NCBI RefSeq assembly: GCF_032854445.1
Contig: NC_088306.1
Location: 30,229,764 to 30,293,763, forward strand
Direction of reading: 5' to 3'
DNA from: Liolophura sinensis
Taxonomy: Eukaryota; Mollusca; Polyplacophora; Chitonida; Chitonidae
DNA: 64,000 nt
Shown here: positions 37,441 through 47,899 of the stretch, piece after piece
Layout: each line of letters opens with the position of its first letter
Position numbering within the stretch: position 1 is the stretch's first letter
The notes under the pieces: model-generated
Told to the model about the DNA's origin: nothing
Seen by the model: the letters and a program-made list of their open reading frames with translations, nothing else
Database searches by the model: none
Position numbers and translations under genes: made by a program

Positions 37441-37681
37441 CTGTTACCTTAAGTTCACTGTTGTAAGTATAACGGACATTTTTAATGCTGACCAGTCTGT
37501 AACATTTGACATGCCATTGTTAGGGGGTTCCTAATGTTCTTAAGCAGCACCTACTCCCAGGGCACCTAAACAATTGGATGCGCTTTTTGTCACTGTTTGT
37601 CAACAGATTTTTTCAAGAATTGTGCTTGTCATTCTGAATCATCTTTTAGAAAATTTTTCGTCCATTTTAATAACCATGCAG

Positions 37682-38115
37682 GTGTGCATAGTGATGGTCA
37701 TCAGGAGCAGCAATACCTGTGCTCTGACTGGAGAGGAATTTTGTGGTCAAGCATCAACCCTAGAGAAGTCAAATCTCATCACCAATCAACAGCCCCAGAG
37801 TTGTGCGCCAGAACTTCCTTTCCCCACAGTCAACAATACAAACGTTGTGTACAGCCAAACAGTCTGTTGACAAACACCTACCAGAGTTATGGAAGAAGCA
37901 GACAAGAGACAAAGACCCACGCAGACCCCTATCAGCTGTTTGGACTACAAATTTGTTTTGTGAATCATAATTAAGTGACATTCCTGGGCTGAAAGATTGC
38001 TACATGGGAGGTGGGGACAGGGAACCAATGGAGAATATTGTGCTGACAGATGAACGATCTGGACGTTTTCCCTTGCCACAGGACTTAGGTCTGAAGAAAA
38101 AAAAGTCCCGCTATG
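37682..38115 (+). pseudogene. Candidate long exon with frameshift
   Basis: Acceptor 'ataaccatgcag' ends at 37681. Phase-1 reading gives 97 codons (VHSDGHQEQQYLCSDWRG...) to a TAA at 37972-37974. A second frame then takes over (GLKDCYMGGGDREP, LTDERSGRFPLP, KKKKSRYG) and reaches a consensus donor tatg|gtgagt at 38116, again in phase 1. Matching phases at both ends suggest one exon of about 434 bp broken near 37975. The product is not recognised; it ends in a basic Lys run. Confidence 0.5.
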
Positions 38116-38119
38116 GTGA

Positions 38120-38580
38120 GTTTTTTTTAAAATTTTTTAATCAGTGTGTGGATGGAAGTTTTAAGAGCTTAGAAAAAAATATTGTCACTTACAAATAATC
38201 AAATAAAATCCAGTGACCACATATCTCCAGTGGCATATGTGGACTGAAAATTATGCGAGATTCTTTAAGATAAGCACTTTATTTTTCAAGTATAACAACT
38301 TTACCCATCAATGCCAAAAGCAATGAATTATTGAGTACATTTGATTGGAAGTAGGTTCAAGTCAAAATTGGTACATGTTTATCAGAGTTTTCCTTTGTAC
38401 CTTTTAATACTTCTTGATTGGTTTGGGCACCTGAAAATTTTAAAATGTAAGTTTTCCAGAACTTGGTCATTCTCTAGGTATGGATTTTATGCTGCTTTTA
38501 TTCTCTGTGTGGACCAAACACTGCTTCTTTAAATCATCAAATGAATTGTGCAAATGAACACATTTCTTGGCAAATGCAGC
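38120..38580. other. Intron-like, no gene seen
   Basis: AT-rich DNA following a good splice donor. The 63-codon ORF at 38341-38532 has no recognisable content. Confidence 0.4.
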
Positions 38581-38587
38581 GTTGATT

Positions 38588-38883
38588 TAAAGTTTGACTA
38601 GTGGGTGATTTAAAGTTTAACTAGTAGGTGATTTAAAGTTTGACTAGTAGGTGACTTAAAGTTTGACTAGTGGGTGACTTAAAGTTTGACTAGTAGGGGA
38701 CTTAAAGTTTGACTAGTAGGTGATTTAAAGTTTAACTAGTAGGTGATTTAAAGTTTGACTAGTAGGTGATTCAAGGTTCGACTAGTAGGTGACTTAAAGT
38801 TTAACTAGTAGGTGATTTCAAGTTTAACTAGTAGGTGCTTTAAATTTTGACTAGTAGGTGATTTAAAGTTTGAATAGTAGGTG
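38588..38883 (+). repeat. 23-bp tandem repeat, about 13 copies
   Basis: Core 'tgatttaaagtttgactagt' plus agg, with tgactta, tttaac and other variants. Confidence 0.9.
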
Positions 38884-40564
38884 TTTCAAAAACTTTATTT
38901 ATTTTTGTACGTGAACAATAACTTGTAAAACTGAAACACAAGAAGAAACCTGTGGTAAAGGGTGCTATAAGTGGAGTATAGGAATCTGTGGTAAAGGGTG
39001 CTATAAGTGGAGTACAGGAATCTGTGGTAAAGGGTGCCATGAGTGGAGCACTATAATCTATGGTAAAGGGTGCCATAAGTGGAGAACTGTAATCTGTGGT
39101 AAAGGGTGCCATGAGTGGAGCACTATAATCTATGGTTAAGGGTGTCATAAGTGGAGCACTATAATCTGTGGTAAAGGGTGCCATAAGCGGAGCACTATAA
39201 TCTATGGTTAAGGGTGTCATAAGTGGAGCACTGTAATCTATGCTAAAGGGTGCCATGAGTGGAGCACTGTAATTTGTGGAAAAGGGTGCCAGAAGCGGAG
39301 CACTGTAATCTATGGTAAAGGGTGCCATAAGTGGAGCAAAGGGTGACATAAGTGGAGAACTGTAATCTGTGGTAAAGGGTGCCATAGGTGGATCACTGTA
39401 ATCTATGGTAAACGGTGCCATAGGTGGAGCACTGTTATCTATGGTAAAGGGTGTCATAAGTGCAGCATTGTAATTTGTGGTAAAGGGTGCCATAAGTGGA
39501 GCACTGTAATCTGTGGTAAAGGGTGCCATAAGCGGAGCACTGTAATCTATGGTAAAGGGTGCCATAAGTGGAGCAAAGGGTGGCATAAATGGAGAACTGT
39601 AATCTGTGGTAAAGGGTGCCATAGGTGGATCACTGTAATCTATGGTAAACGGTGTAATAAATGGAGCACTGTACTTTTTGGTAAAGGGTGTCATAAGTGG
39701 AGAACTGTAATCTGTGGTAAAGGGTGCCATAGGTGGAGCACTGTGATCTATGGTAAAGGGTAACATAGGTGGATCACTGTAATCTATGGTAAACGGTGTA
39801 ATAAGTGGAGAACTGTAATTTGTGGTAAAGGGTGCTATAAGTGGAGCACTGTAATCTGTGGTAAAGGGTGCCATAGGTGGAGCACCGTTATCTATGGTAA
39901 AGGGTGTAATAAGTGCAGCATTGTAATTTGTGGTAAAGGGTGCCATAAGTGGAGCACTGTAATCTGTGGTAAATGGTACCATAGGTGGAGCACCGTTATC
40001 TGTGGTAAACGGTGTAATAAGTGGAGCACTGTACTTTTTGGTAAAGGGTGCCATAAGTGGAGCACTGTAATCTGTGGTAAAGGGTGCCATAGGTGGAGCA
40101 CTGTAATCTATGGTAAAGGGTGCCATAAGTGGAGCAAAAGGTGCCATAAGTGGAGAACTGTAATCTATGGTTAAGGATGCCATAAGTGGAGCAAAAGGTG
40201 CCATAAGTGGAGAACTGTAATCTATGGTTAAGGATGCCATAAGTGGAGCAAAAGGTGCCATAAGTGGAGCACTGTAATCTGTGGTAAAGGGTGCCATAAG
40301 TGGAGCACTGTTATCTATGGTTAAGGATTCCATAAGTGGAGCAAAGGGTGCCATAAGTGGAGCCCTGTAATCTGTCTTAAAAGGTGCTATAAGTGGAGAA
40401 CTGTAATCCATGGTAAAAGCTGCCATAAGTGGAGCAAAGGGTGTCATAAGTGGAGCACTGTAATCTGTTGTAAAATGTGTCATAAGTGGAGTACCAAAAA
40501 ACTGAAGTGGACCTAATAGTACATGAGGGTAGTACGTTTCCAACAGGGTACAATGTGGCCACAT
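38840..40564 (-). CDS. 574-codon ORF over a 36-bp repeat (uncertain gene)
   Basis: ATG at 40564 opens a non-repeat leader (MWPHCTLLETYYPHVLLGP), followed by about 42 rounds of a 12-residue repeat with consensus APLMAPFTTDYS, then a non-repeat tail with basic and aromatic residues ending at 38840. There is no transmembrane segment or signal peptide that I can defend. Variant short units of 21 bp keep the frame, as do all other length changes. Only this frame is open throughout; the shifted frames break within about 70 codons. That could reflect coding constraint, or simply a stop-free repeat whose length changes are multiples of three. It lies antisense within a presumed intron. No family recognised. 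Confidence 0.3.
   Translation of the reverse strand: MWPHCTLLETYYPHVLLGPLQFFGTPLMTHFTTDYSAPLMTPFAPLMAAFTMDYSSPLIAPFKTDYRAPLMAPFAPLMESLTIDNSAPLMAPFTTDYSAPLMAPFAPLMASLTIDYSSPLMAPFAPLMASLTIDYSSPLMAPFAPLMAPFTIDYSAPPMAPFTTDYSAPLMAPFTKKYSAPLITPFTTDNGAPPMVPFTTDYSAPLMAPFTTNYNAALITPFTIDNGAPPMAPFTTDYSAPLIAPFTTNYSSPLITPFTIDYSDPPMLPFTIDHSAPPMAPFTTDYSSPLMTPFTKKYSAPFITPFTIDYSDPPMAPFTTDYSSPFMPPFAPLMAPFTIDYSAPLMAPFTTDYSAPLMAPFTTNYNAALMTPFTIDNSAPPMAPFTIDYSDPPMAPFTTDYSSPLMSPFAPLMAPFTIDYSAPLLAPFSTNYSAPLMAPFSIDYSAPLMTPLTIDYSAPLMAPFTTDYSAPLMTPLTIDYSAPLMAPFTTDYSSPLMAPFTIDYSAPLMAPFTTDSCTPLIAPFTTDSYTPLIAPFTTGFFLCFSFTSYCSRTKINKVFETPTIQTLNHLLVKI
38955..40490 (-). repeat. 36-bp minisatellite, about 42 copies
   Basis: Plus-strand unit core 'ggtgccataagtggagcact' plus 'gtaatctatggtaaag'. 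Some units are shortened to 21 bp ('ccataagtggagcaaaggg' type), producing a higher-order pattern in which short units follow the same partners (near 39330, 39560, 40130, 40190, 40240). Confidence 0.95.
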
Positions 40565-40569
40565 GTGCT

Positions 40570-41160
40570 ACCAGAAAACAAATTAAAATTTTTTTTAAAT
40601 TAACAAATTGGGAAACACAAGTGTGTCTATGAGTGGTAAATGTGCGTTTTAATGTGGCGTTGTTTTAGCCATTAAACTGGTGTCCGCTGCCTCAACATAT
40701 GTATACTATTTGTAGCGTCTGTTCTCCTCTGAGAATATTTACAGTATCTAACTAATGTCTATGCTGGCTGATGATAAATTTTGATGAACTGTTAGATAAA
40801 TATCCCGTCTAATGAAAAAAAGGTGTGCTCTGACACAAGAAATGAAATCAGACAAATGCTGCCGCTTCCAGCCTGATGCCGTGGACCAAGGGGACATTTC
40901 TCTTTGTACCCACAATATTAACAGCTGAGCAATTTTCAGTTTCTTTCCATTCTCACACAATATCTGGTCAACTGAATGGAATATACCCTAAGGCCATTAT
41001 TTCTTCTTGTGATGCATGTAATTGTGCTTGATTTTGATGTATTCCGGTAAGAACTTACACTACTTTTCTGGCATGTCTGGTAGCTGGCAAACTTTTTTGA
41101 CTTTAATATTGTGTTGTTGATTTGTTTGTAGGTAACAGAAGAAGTCTAACCTGTTGACGT
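40570..41160. other. No gene seen
   Basis: AT-rich intronic DNA between the 36-bp array and the weak exon at 41169. Confidence 0.4.
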
Positions 41161-41168
41161 TATTACAG

Positions 41169-41240
41169 ATGAATCTGTGGACTTATCTCTCGAAAATACA
41201 AGTTGTATCAGTGAAAACGGTGCACTGATCGTAAAGGAAA
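41169..41240 (+). pseudogene. Weak exon candidate
   Basis: Acceptor-like 'gttattacag' then, in phase 1, 'ESVDLSLENTSCISENG'. No clear donor. Acidic and unstructured, like the linker exons near 53 and 55 kb. Confidence 0.25.
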
Positions 41241-41704
41241 GGTTATTCTTATGAATTTCAATTTTAGCTCGCCATTGCGAAGAGAGACGGAAAGTAGCCA
41301 GGTAATCATATGTTACAGTGAAATGTTTTGATGTACATTAAAGTTTATGTGCTTTTTTTTCTAAAATTGTCGGAGTTTGACTTCTTCAATTTCAGTTCAT
41401 GTGCATGTTGCCCAAGGGAAATGATTAATATCTGGATCCTCTGCCTTTACACGCTTTACTGCATCTTCTAGAAACTTTAGGAGCTTTGATGGTGTAAAAG
41501 ATCATAATTTGGAGATAACATTTGCCCTTTTTCTTCAAAATTGTCAGCTTTTGGACTTTCCAAAGACCACATAGAATTACTTGTGTCCATGGACATTCAG
41601 TCCTAAAGTGAGATTTAGGTTTTAATATGGTAGGAATGATGGAGCATAATTTATTTATTTTATAAGTCATCCATCAATTATCACTGTGCGGTTTTGCTTG
41701 ACAG

Positions 41705-41780
41705 GATGTTGCAGCGGAGATAGTGGACAGATTTGATCAAAACTTTGATCCCCCATCGTTGTATTAGGAAAGGTTAAAAG
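41705..41780 (+). pseudogene. Weak exon candidate with in-frame stop
   Basis: Acceptor 'gcttgacag', donor 'aaaag|gtaagt' at 41781. It reads DVAAEIVDRFDQNFDPPS and then a TAG at about 41765. Good splice borders with an internal stop fit a decayed exon. Confidence 0.35.
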
Positions 41781-42205
41781 GTAAGTTAAACATACAATAC
41801 TGAAATCCCAAATTTTCAGATTTTGTTGTCAATTATCACTAGGAGTAGCAAAAGATGAATTTTTTAAAACTCTAAATACGTCAATTTCATTTTCAAAATA
41901 ATGTAGCATGTTAATAAATAAGAACACAAGACAATAAATATGGAATCATAGCTTTATTGATATTCTTCTGCCAGTACTTACCGTTCAGAATAGCGTTGTA
42001 TTCAGGGCCACAGAGTAAATTTTGTGTGTGAGGTTTACAGCGGTGAAGGGCTGAAAGCAAGAACTGTTTGTAACTGCAAAAACTGGCCTGCGATAAAGTG
42101 TTTCGGTTGCAGCTAATGTATGAAACATGTACAGAGGAAATTATAATGTATTATAATGTATTATAATGTATAAGTTGACATGCCTTAGAAAAATTCTTTT
42201 TGTAG

Positions 42206-42720
42206 TGTTAAACACAGATTCTGTTGAGGTGCCTCAAAACCTTAAGTGGAAGCATGGTGATGATATTGTCCATAGTGGGATTCATATGCCTGTCCATCGA
42301 CAGCCGTCCTATGTCATCCGCAAAAGAGGTAATGTTGTGAAGAAAAGGAAGTTGCCATTACTGTGGTGATCTGTTTTCCAATATAAGTAAACATTATAAA
42401 ACTTTACATAAGCATGAGATAAAAGTAGCTAGAATTCTAGCATTGAAGGAAACCGGACATAAATCCAGGGCCTCCAAGACAGAGTGGGGGCTGCTTAGAA
42501 GCTAAGGAAACTACAAGTACAATAAGGATATTATGGAAAAGAAAGATGGTGGGTTGCTTGTTGTACGGAGGGAAAAGGGCGGGAGGGAAAAACTTTTGTA
42601 GTAGTTACTGCACCCCCGGAGACAATTACAACTTCTCAGCACCAAGTACGACATGTTGATGTTGTGGAGACAGTGCAGTCGAGATTGGTCCTATTTAACA
42701 AAAGGGGAACTGGCATTGAG
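42206..42720 (+). pseudogene. C2H2 zinc-finger exon, broken
   Basis: Acceptor 'ttctttttgtag' ends at 42205; donor ttgag|gtaatc at 42721. The first part reads 'LNTDSVEVPQNLKWKHGDD' and on to RKRGNVVKKRK. A +1 shift near 42345 leads into CHYCGDLFSNISKHYKTLH, a Cx2C-x9-Hx4H finger at 42353-42409. Then come HEIKVARILALKE and, after a TAG, 'GNYKYNKDIMEKKDGGLLVV'. A finger followed by an 'ALxK...S' helix and an 'L...G.Y..N..V' block is the N-terminal layout of the family as I remember it. Several stops follow from about 42598. Confidence 0.65.
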
Positions 42721-42945
42721 GTAATCATGGGCTGTTTTTAATGAAATGTACAATTTAGCACATGACGGTCAGTTGTTCAAGTTGCGTGCTCATCCTGTCT
42801 ATTGTGCTAAAGGTTGGGAACCTGGTTCCATTGTTTGATAATGTGGCTCATCCTCGGGGAATTACCAATTTACTGATGGGTTTTATATGTTTAAAGCTGT
42901 TTTAATTGTTTACAGCATTCAACTGAATTGTTGTTTCTTCCTTAG

Positions 42946-43010
42946 GTCCAGTGACATGTGTCTTGTGTGGGAGGGATCCTTTTTGTTCCACGTACAACAC
43001 ATGTACAATT
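42946..43010 (+). pseudogene. Weak second finger-like exon
   Basis: Acceptor 'tttcttccttag' and phase-1 reading GPVTCVLCGRDPFC, a CxxC pair without convincing His partners. No donor identified. Confidence 0.25.
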
Positions 43011-43029
43011 TTCTTCTACATACATTTAT

Positions 43030-44800
43030 GGCCAAAAGTATTGACACATAAAACTAAAGCCAGTATTAAAGAGATAATAATGTACTAATTGTTGTTGGAC
43101 AGTTTGGTCAAGACCGAGGCCCAGTATAAAAACATTAATCATTTGGCAAGGTTAGAATTTCATATACATATGACTGCACGAGAATTCAGCTGGATTCCTT
43201 CCTGTGCCTGTTACGTGAATTCACAGAAACCAACTGATGAAAATTTTTATCAAAATCAAAAATATACTTGAATTTGCAAAATCAGTTAGATCTAGTATTC
43301 AATATTCAGAAATTTTCTGATAAAATTGAAAGGCAGTTTCAAGTCGTTCATATTGTTATATTTTTTCTGCAGATGAGTTATCTATTTTTAATGCCATACT
43401 CAGTCATCGTTTAAGCCCCTCAGAGCCTGCATAACTTTAAATTCTCATGTGATGAGTGCCCTTGACATTGTAGGCCACAGCATTATACCTTTCTTTACCT
43501 TTATATCTGCTTTATATATCTTCGCAGTGTGTTTAGCGAAAATAATATATCCGGGCACTGCACCACAGCCTTTTTCCCTTGCTTGTGTCTTTCAAGCTTA
43601 GATGTAAGCTTGAAATTTCTCTCTTCAATATTATTTCAAAAGGGCCTTTACCGTGAAACCATGGCAACACTGTCAGAGTCTTTAAAATTCGATTGACAAC
43701 GAGACTCCTCGCCATCAAATTTCTGCAACACTAGAATAAATAAACTACAAGTAGATATTTTTATAGAGGCGGGTCTAAAAATTTTAATTATAATTTCTAA
43801 TGCGAATAGACGAAAGTGTTTTGTTAAATTTCATTGCAATTATGTAAAAACAAAAATAAACGTAAATCTGACGTCTACAGAGTTTTTTTCTACCAGGTCA
43901 CTAAGGCGTTAAACCCTGTGCATTGTATAAAACATTTTTTTTAAAATGCACAGTTAAGCGGCCACATTGTTTGCTGTTTTGCCAAACAAATTAGCAAAAC
44001 AGAGTTGTTTTTTTTTCTGTACATTTATGATAGTTTATTTTTTTATTATTACCGATCTTGTGACCACTTGCCAGTGTGCTGGTTCTGTGAATCGCCACTT
44101 GCTGTGGCTGCAAGTTTTGTCATAGTTAGCTTGTCATCGTGTTTGTGTAATGTGATACATGTATCTTGATATCTACTTTTGGTCATACGTTCGTTGTTTT
44201 CGCCATGTTTTATACAATGCAGTATTACACCTTGCGAGTTGACATACATGTAGGGACCATGTGTTAAAGTGAAGTATGAGGCGTTCAGCTACATGTAGTT
44301 GAATCTGCTCCTACGTCACTTGAGCACCTATGAAACCCTGTCATACATTGATGCGTGGAATGACTTGCCAAAAACTGGGACCGTGTGCAAGTTCTATCAC
44401 AAACTCTACTTTACTGACCAATCAACGCCTGATGTCTTTAAAGTGGCTTGGCCTGTTATGAATATCCTATCCTTATTAATAGCTTTTTTCATTGTCAATT
44501 CAGAAATAAGCTGGCTAGCAGCTCTACCATTCTGGATGTATTTCTGCTACTGTTAACATGGTTAAGTCACCCAAACATTCAGTGAAAATGACACAACAGG
44601 ATTCAAACCGGGAATCAGTCATCTGTCATCATTTGGGTACAGAACGCAAGAATACTCCAATCTTGACCACGGAAGTTGTGCTTTTAAATTTCAGCCTGGT
44701 GTGTGAGGTACTCCAAGAGCGCAAAACAGTTACAGTTATATGTCTATCAGTTGTATGCTCATGAAAGTGATTTAGGGGATAAAAGCGGGATAAAAACCTG
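43030..44800. other. Intronic DNA; unassigned ORFs
   Basis: AT-rich. An 85-codon plus ORF at 44299-44556 (contains YIDAWNDLPKTGTVCKFYHK, then a hydrophobic run) stands out from background but has no start context, splice partner or family that I can name. Confidence 0.35.
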
Positions 44801-44815
44801 TAAATTGTCTTCCAG

Positions 44816-44870
44816 ATTTCATTGCAAAGCAGGCCAGAGTCAATACACCTGTGCAGATCAAAGAGTACTG
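44816..44870 (+). pseudogene. Weak exon candidate
   Basis: Acceptor 'ttgtcttccag', phase-1 reading FIAKQARVNTPVQIKEYW, donor tactg|gtataa. It lies where the start of the recombinase-like region would be expected, but similarity is not certain. Confidence 0.3.
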
Positions 44871-45591
44871 GTATAACCTATTTTTTCATATATCTACGTA
44901 TAAATTTTCATAAAATTACTAAAGCATTAGGAACCTCAGCACAATGCGATAGTTCTCAGCACTGGACAACGCAGGCAAAGAATTACTTTGTTCTCTGGTG
45001 AACTAGTGCACATACAAAATAACATGAAGAATAAGAAATTTTCCACCACAAAAATTGGTAGAAAACAGGAAACCCAAAGCAATAAGTACTGGGGTGAAAA
45101 TTAGTTAAAAATTAACAAATACAATTTTATAACTGAATATATACATAGGAAATCTTATATTGCCAAAACCGAAAATTATGCGGAACAGAGATATAAGTGA
45201 CATCCTAAATTGATACGGGGAGGGCTGAGAAGCAGTTGCAAGCAGATCGCTTTGACACCATCTGACCTTATTCATTTAAGTGTACTAAAATTTTATGTAA
45301 TATTATGAAACCCTCAATAGTTTCCATTTAGCCAACAATTTATTTTTACTAGCACACAAGTGAAAGACTTTTGAGCAATGTCATTTTGACCAGAGTGTAC
45401 TGTGTAGGCTGGGTGACTTCTCAAGAGGCAGCGAACACGTATTGGTACGTGTGATCACGTGTAAGAATATGACATTATGAAAGCGTTAACAGTGTTAATG
45501 TAACGATGAAGATGCGCAGAGAATGCATCAGATTCACTAAGGCAACATTTTTGTTGTGCTTTTTGTGCACTGACATGACTTATGTCCACAG

Positions 45592-45865
45592 TCTATAGTA
45601 GTTTTCGCGATCTTACTGTACTCAGGCTGGAAGACTTCTCCAGAAGAGGTAACAATGACACGGTTTTGTCAGATGTTGTGAAAAAGACACTCAGCAAACT
45701 GGAAAAAAACTGTTATCAACACGTGAAGTTGTGACAGTTCAAGGGAAGAGAGGAAATGCAGTACCCATTATCATTCCACCTGACACAGCCACAGCCATGA
45801 ACTTGCTCCTAGATGAGATGTTCAGAAAGGCAGCTGGGCTCACCCTGCTACAAGAAGAGACATTA
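45592..45865 (+). pseudogene. Recombinase-like domain exon, N-terminal part
   Basis: Acceptor 'cttatgtccacag' ends at 45591; phase 1. It reads 'LRLEDFSRRGNNDTVLSDV' and on to KLEK. After a one-base shift in the A7 tract at 45703-45709, it continues 'LLSTREVVTVQGKRGNAVPI' and 'PPDTATAMNLLLDE'. The GKRG.xVP block is a hallmark of this recombinase-derived family. The RRR..GE-type catalytic Arg box, expected just upstream, is not visible. The exon runs into a (TA)n tract, so its donor is lost or obscured. Confidence 0.7.
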
Positions 45866-45892
45866 TATATATATATTATATATTATAGAGAC

Positions 45893-45953
<61 letters not shown>
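45862..45953. repeat. (TA)n microsatellite cutting an exon
   Basis: Two short TA tracts and a long one starting within or at the edge of the coding exon above, apparently replacing its 3' end. Confidence 0.9.
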
Positions 45954-45955
<2 letters not shown>

Positions 45956-45999
45956 TCAGGCACACGACGGACATGTATGAGATACCAACTGTTGTTTTC

Positions 46000-46122
46000 A
46001 TTTGAGTAATTTCAACCACTACTTCAACATTGCTCACTCCAGGACCATACTTGTGAAACCTTTGTTTAACATCAAAACCAGTGATGTTAGAAAGACATGT
46101 GTGTTATCATTAAAACACATGA
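46000..46122 (-). repeat. Dispersed ~120-bp repeat, copy 1
   Basis: Contains 'agacatgtgtgttatcatta' and 'tcatttgagtaatttcaa'. A reverse-complement copy sits at 57650-57780. The two are roughly 85% identical by eye, with one internal gap. Class unknown. Confidence 0.75.
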
Positions 46123-46176
46123 ATTCCATGAATTGCTTGACTGTATGAATGTTATTTGCCCATTAATTTCTTTTAG

Positions 46177-46302
46177 GTGACGAAGTCTTCAGAGCCTTTT
46201 CATCTCTTAAAAAATGTGCTGAAACGAGTTGGATGCAATGAAAAAATTGCCAGTCAGATCAAAGCATCAAACTTAAGAAATTACCTGGCAACAAACTGAC
46301 AG
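46177..46302 (+). pseudogene. Recombinase-like domain exon with TGA stop
   Basis: Acceptor 'atttcttttag', donor gacag|gtgaga at 46303. Length 126, phase 0-0. It reads VTKSSEPFHLLKNVLKRVGC, then IKASNLRNYLATN, followed by TGA (46297-46299) and Gln. The 'xxLR.YxAT..Q' block continues directly into LMNLSE of the next exon, so the TGA replaces a single codon in an otherwise perfect join. Confidence 0.75.
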
Positions 46303-46309
46303 GTGAGAA

Positions 46310-47690
46310 GAGGGAAAGTAAATTAATGATCCTAATAGTTTACAGGTGGCTTAGATCTGAGGTATGTTCCATTCATCCCAGCTTAGTTTTAAGAACTACA
46401 GATCTGCATTATGCCAATCTCTGACTATGCTTACCTGGAACTCCATCATTTTGAATGTGCTGTCCTTGACCTGTCAAATCTGTGTATCCTACAGAAACAA
46501 GCATGTTTTGATCCTGCAGTAATTCTGACTTCACATCATCTTATGATCATCATCTTATTATTGAATATTCATTATTCATGAATAATAATGACATAAACCT
46601 CACAATTAACGCAAGTTTATCAGGGGCATCGACAAGCAGCTAAACTTTGATAACCTCCATTTTTCATTTGAATGGTCTGAACCGGACAGCAAAAACGAAC
46701 TCCACACGAACGTTCAGGTTGAAACAAGGACGATTATGACAAAGAAATGGCAACTTATTTAGCAGTGTTTTCTTGTAATAGTATACAGAAAGACTATAGG
46801 CAACAATTGTAACAAAGAAGATGGTCTTATCTTTGAAATGAGTAGCCGAGTGCACCCAAACAACAGCGTCACATGATCTAAAAATAGCGGATTGCAAAAT
46901 CTGTATAGTGTCCCTCGGGATGCATCGGGTGTATTTGTGTTAACTGCAACGCTTTGGTGCTTATTATTCTTGCAAAATGAGATGATGGGCATTTAAAATT
47001 ACGTTTTGGAGGCAACAGGATTAAGTTCCAGGTTAGTAAACTAAGCACATCTGGAACACTAAGTGGAATCTGGGAACATGCATGACCAACCGATCTCAAA
47101 ACTAGTAGTGGCTGTATCGAGAATGGGCCTTTGTCTCTAGGATTTGCTTCGTACTAAGTGACGTGACCTTCTGTACATGAGCTATCTGATATTACAAATG
47201 AAAATGTTTGTCAAATACTTACCGAAGGTCACTGATTTTCATCCAAGAAGATCTGTTATATTCTCTCAATTAACAGACTGCCATATTGTAACCAAAACTG
47301 TTTAGTATGACATAATGAACAGTGAAAAGAATCGCACTCTTGATTTCTGACTATTACAAAACACCGTACATGCATGTACATTAGATACCTGTAAATACCA
47401 TAAATTTCCTGCTAAATTCCCCTCTTTCTTCTAAGACCTCCCCATAAAGTCTTAGAACTTCAGTTTCAGAACTTCAGCTAATGATTTAACAAAACATTAT
47501 ATTGTGTTGCAGTCTGTGGTCAGTCGGCATGTAGTGTAGCTTTTTGTGAAACTGACTCATTATAACACTGTTTATGAAGAGAAAATACTGAGAGACAGTT
47601 TTCAGGGAAATAATATGTCCATTTAGTGTGGAAAGTTTGAAAGGATTTTGACAAGACTGCTGCCTGAGCTATACAGAAGTACGAAATTTA
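46310..47690. other. Intron, no gene seen
   Basis: AT-rich. Minus ORFs at 46664-47099 overlap each other in different frames and show nothing recognisable. Confidence 0.45.
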
Positions 47691-47700
47691 TTTCTTTCAG

Positions 47701-47896
47701 TTAATGAATCTAAGTGAGACTGAACTTGATTGGGTCGTACGACACTTGGGCCACACGAAACTGACCCAGATGAACAACTATAGGTTGTCGTCTTCGACAG
47801 TTGAAAGAACCAAAATAGCCAAGCTGCTTGTCTTACTGGAGAAGGGCATGCTGGGTAAAGCCCAGGGCAGTACACTGAGTGACCACAGTCTTGATG
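47701..47896 (+). pseudogene. Recombinase-like domain exon, C-terminal part
   Basis: Acceptor 'atttatttctttcag', donor gatg|gtatgt at 47897. Enters in phase 0, leaves in phase 1, open throughout. It reads 'LMNLSETELDWVVRHLGHTK', then NNYRLSSSTVERTKIAKLLV. The HLGH box and the Tyr about 8 residues later correspond to the C-terminal His and nucleophile positions of tyrosine recombinases. In this family such domains are usually thought to be non-catalytic host derivatives. Confidence 0.8.
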
Positions 47897-47899
47897 GTA

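Noticed and set aside
44299-44556. An 85-codon ORF with a hydrophobic C-terminus as a membrane-protein gene
   Set aside because: No start context, splice borders or family match, and a neighbouring ORF of similar length has none either. Mentioned only as unassigned.
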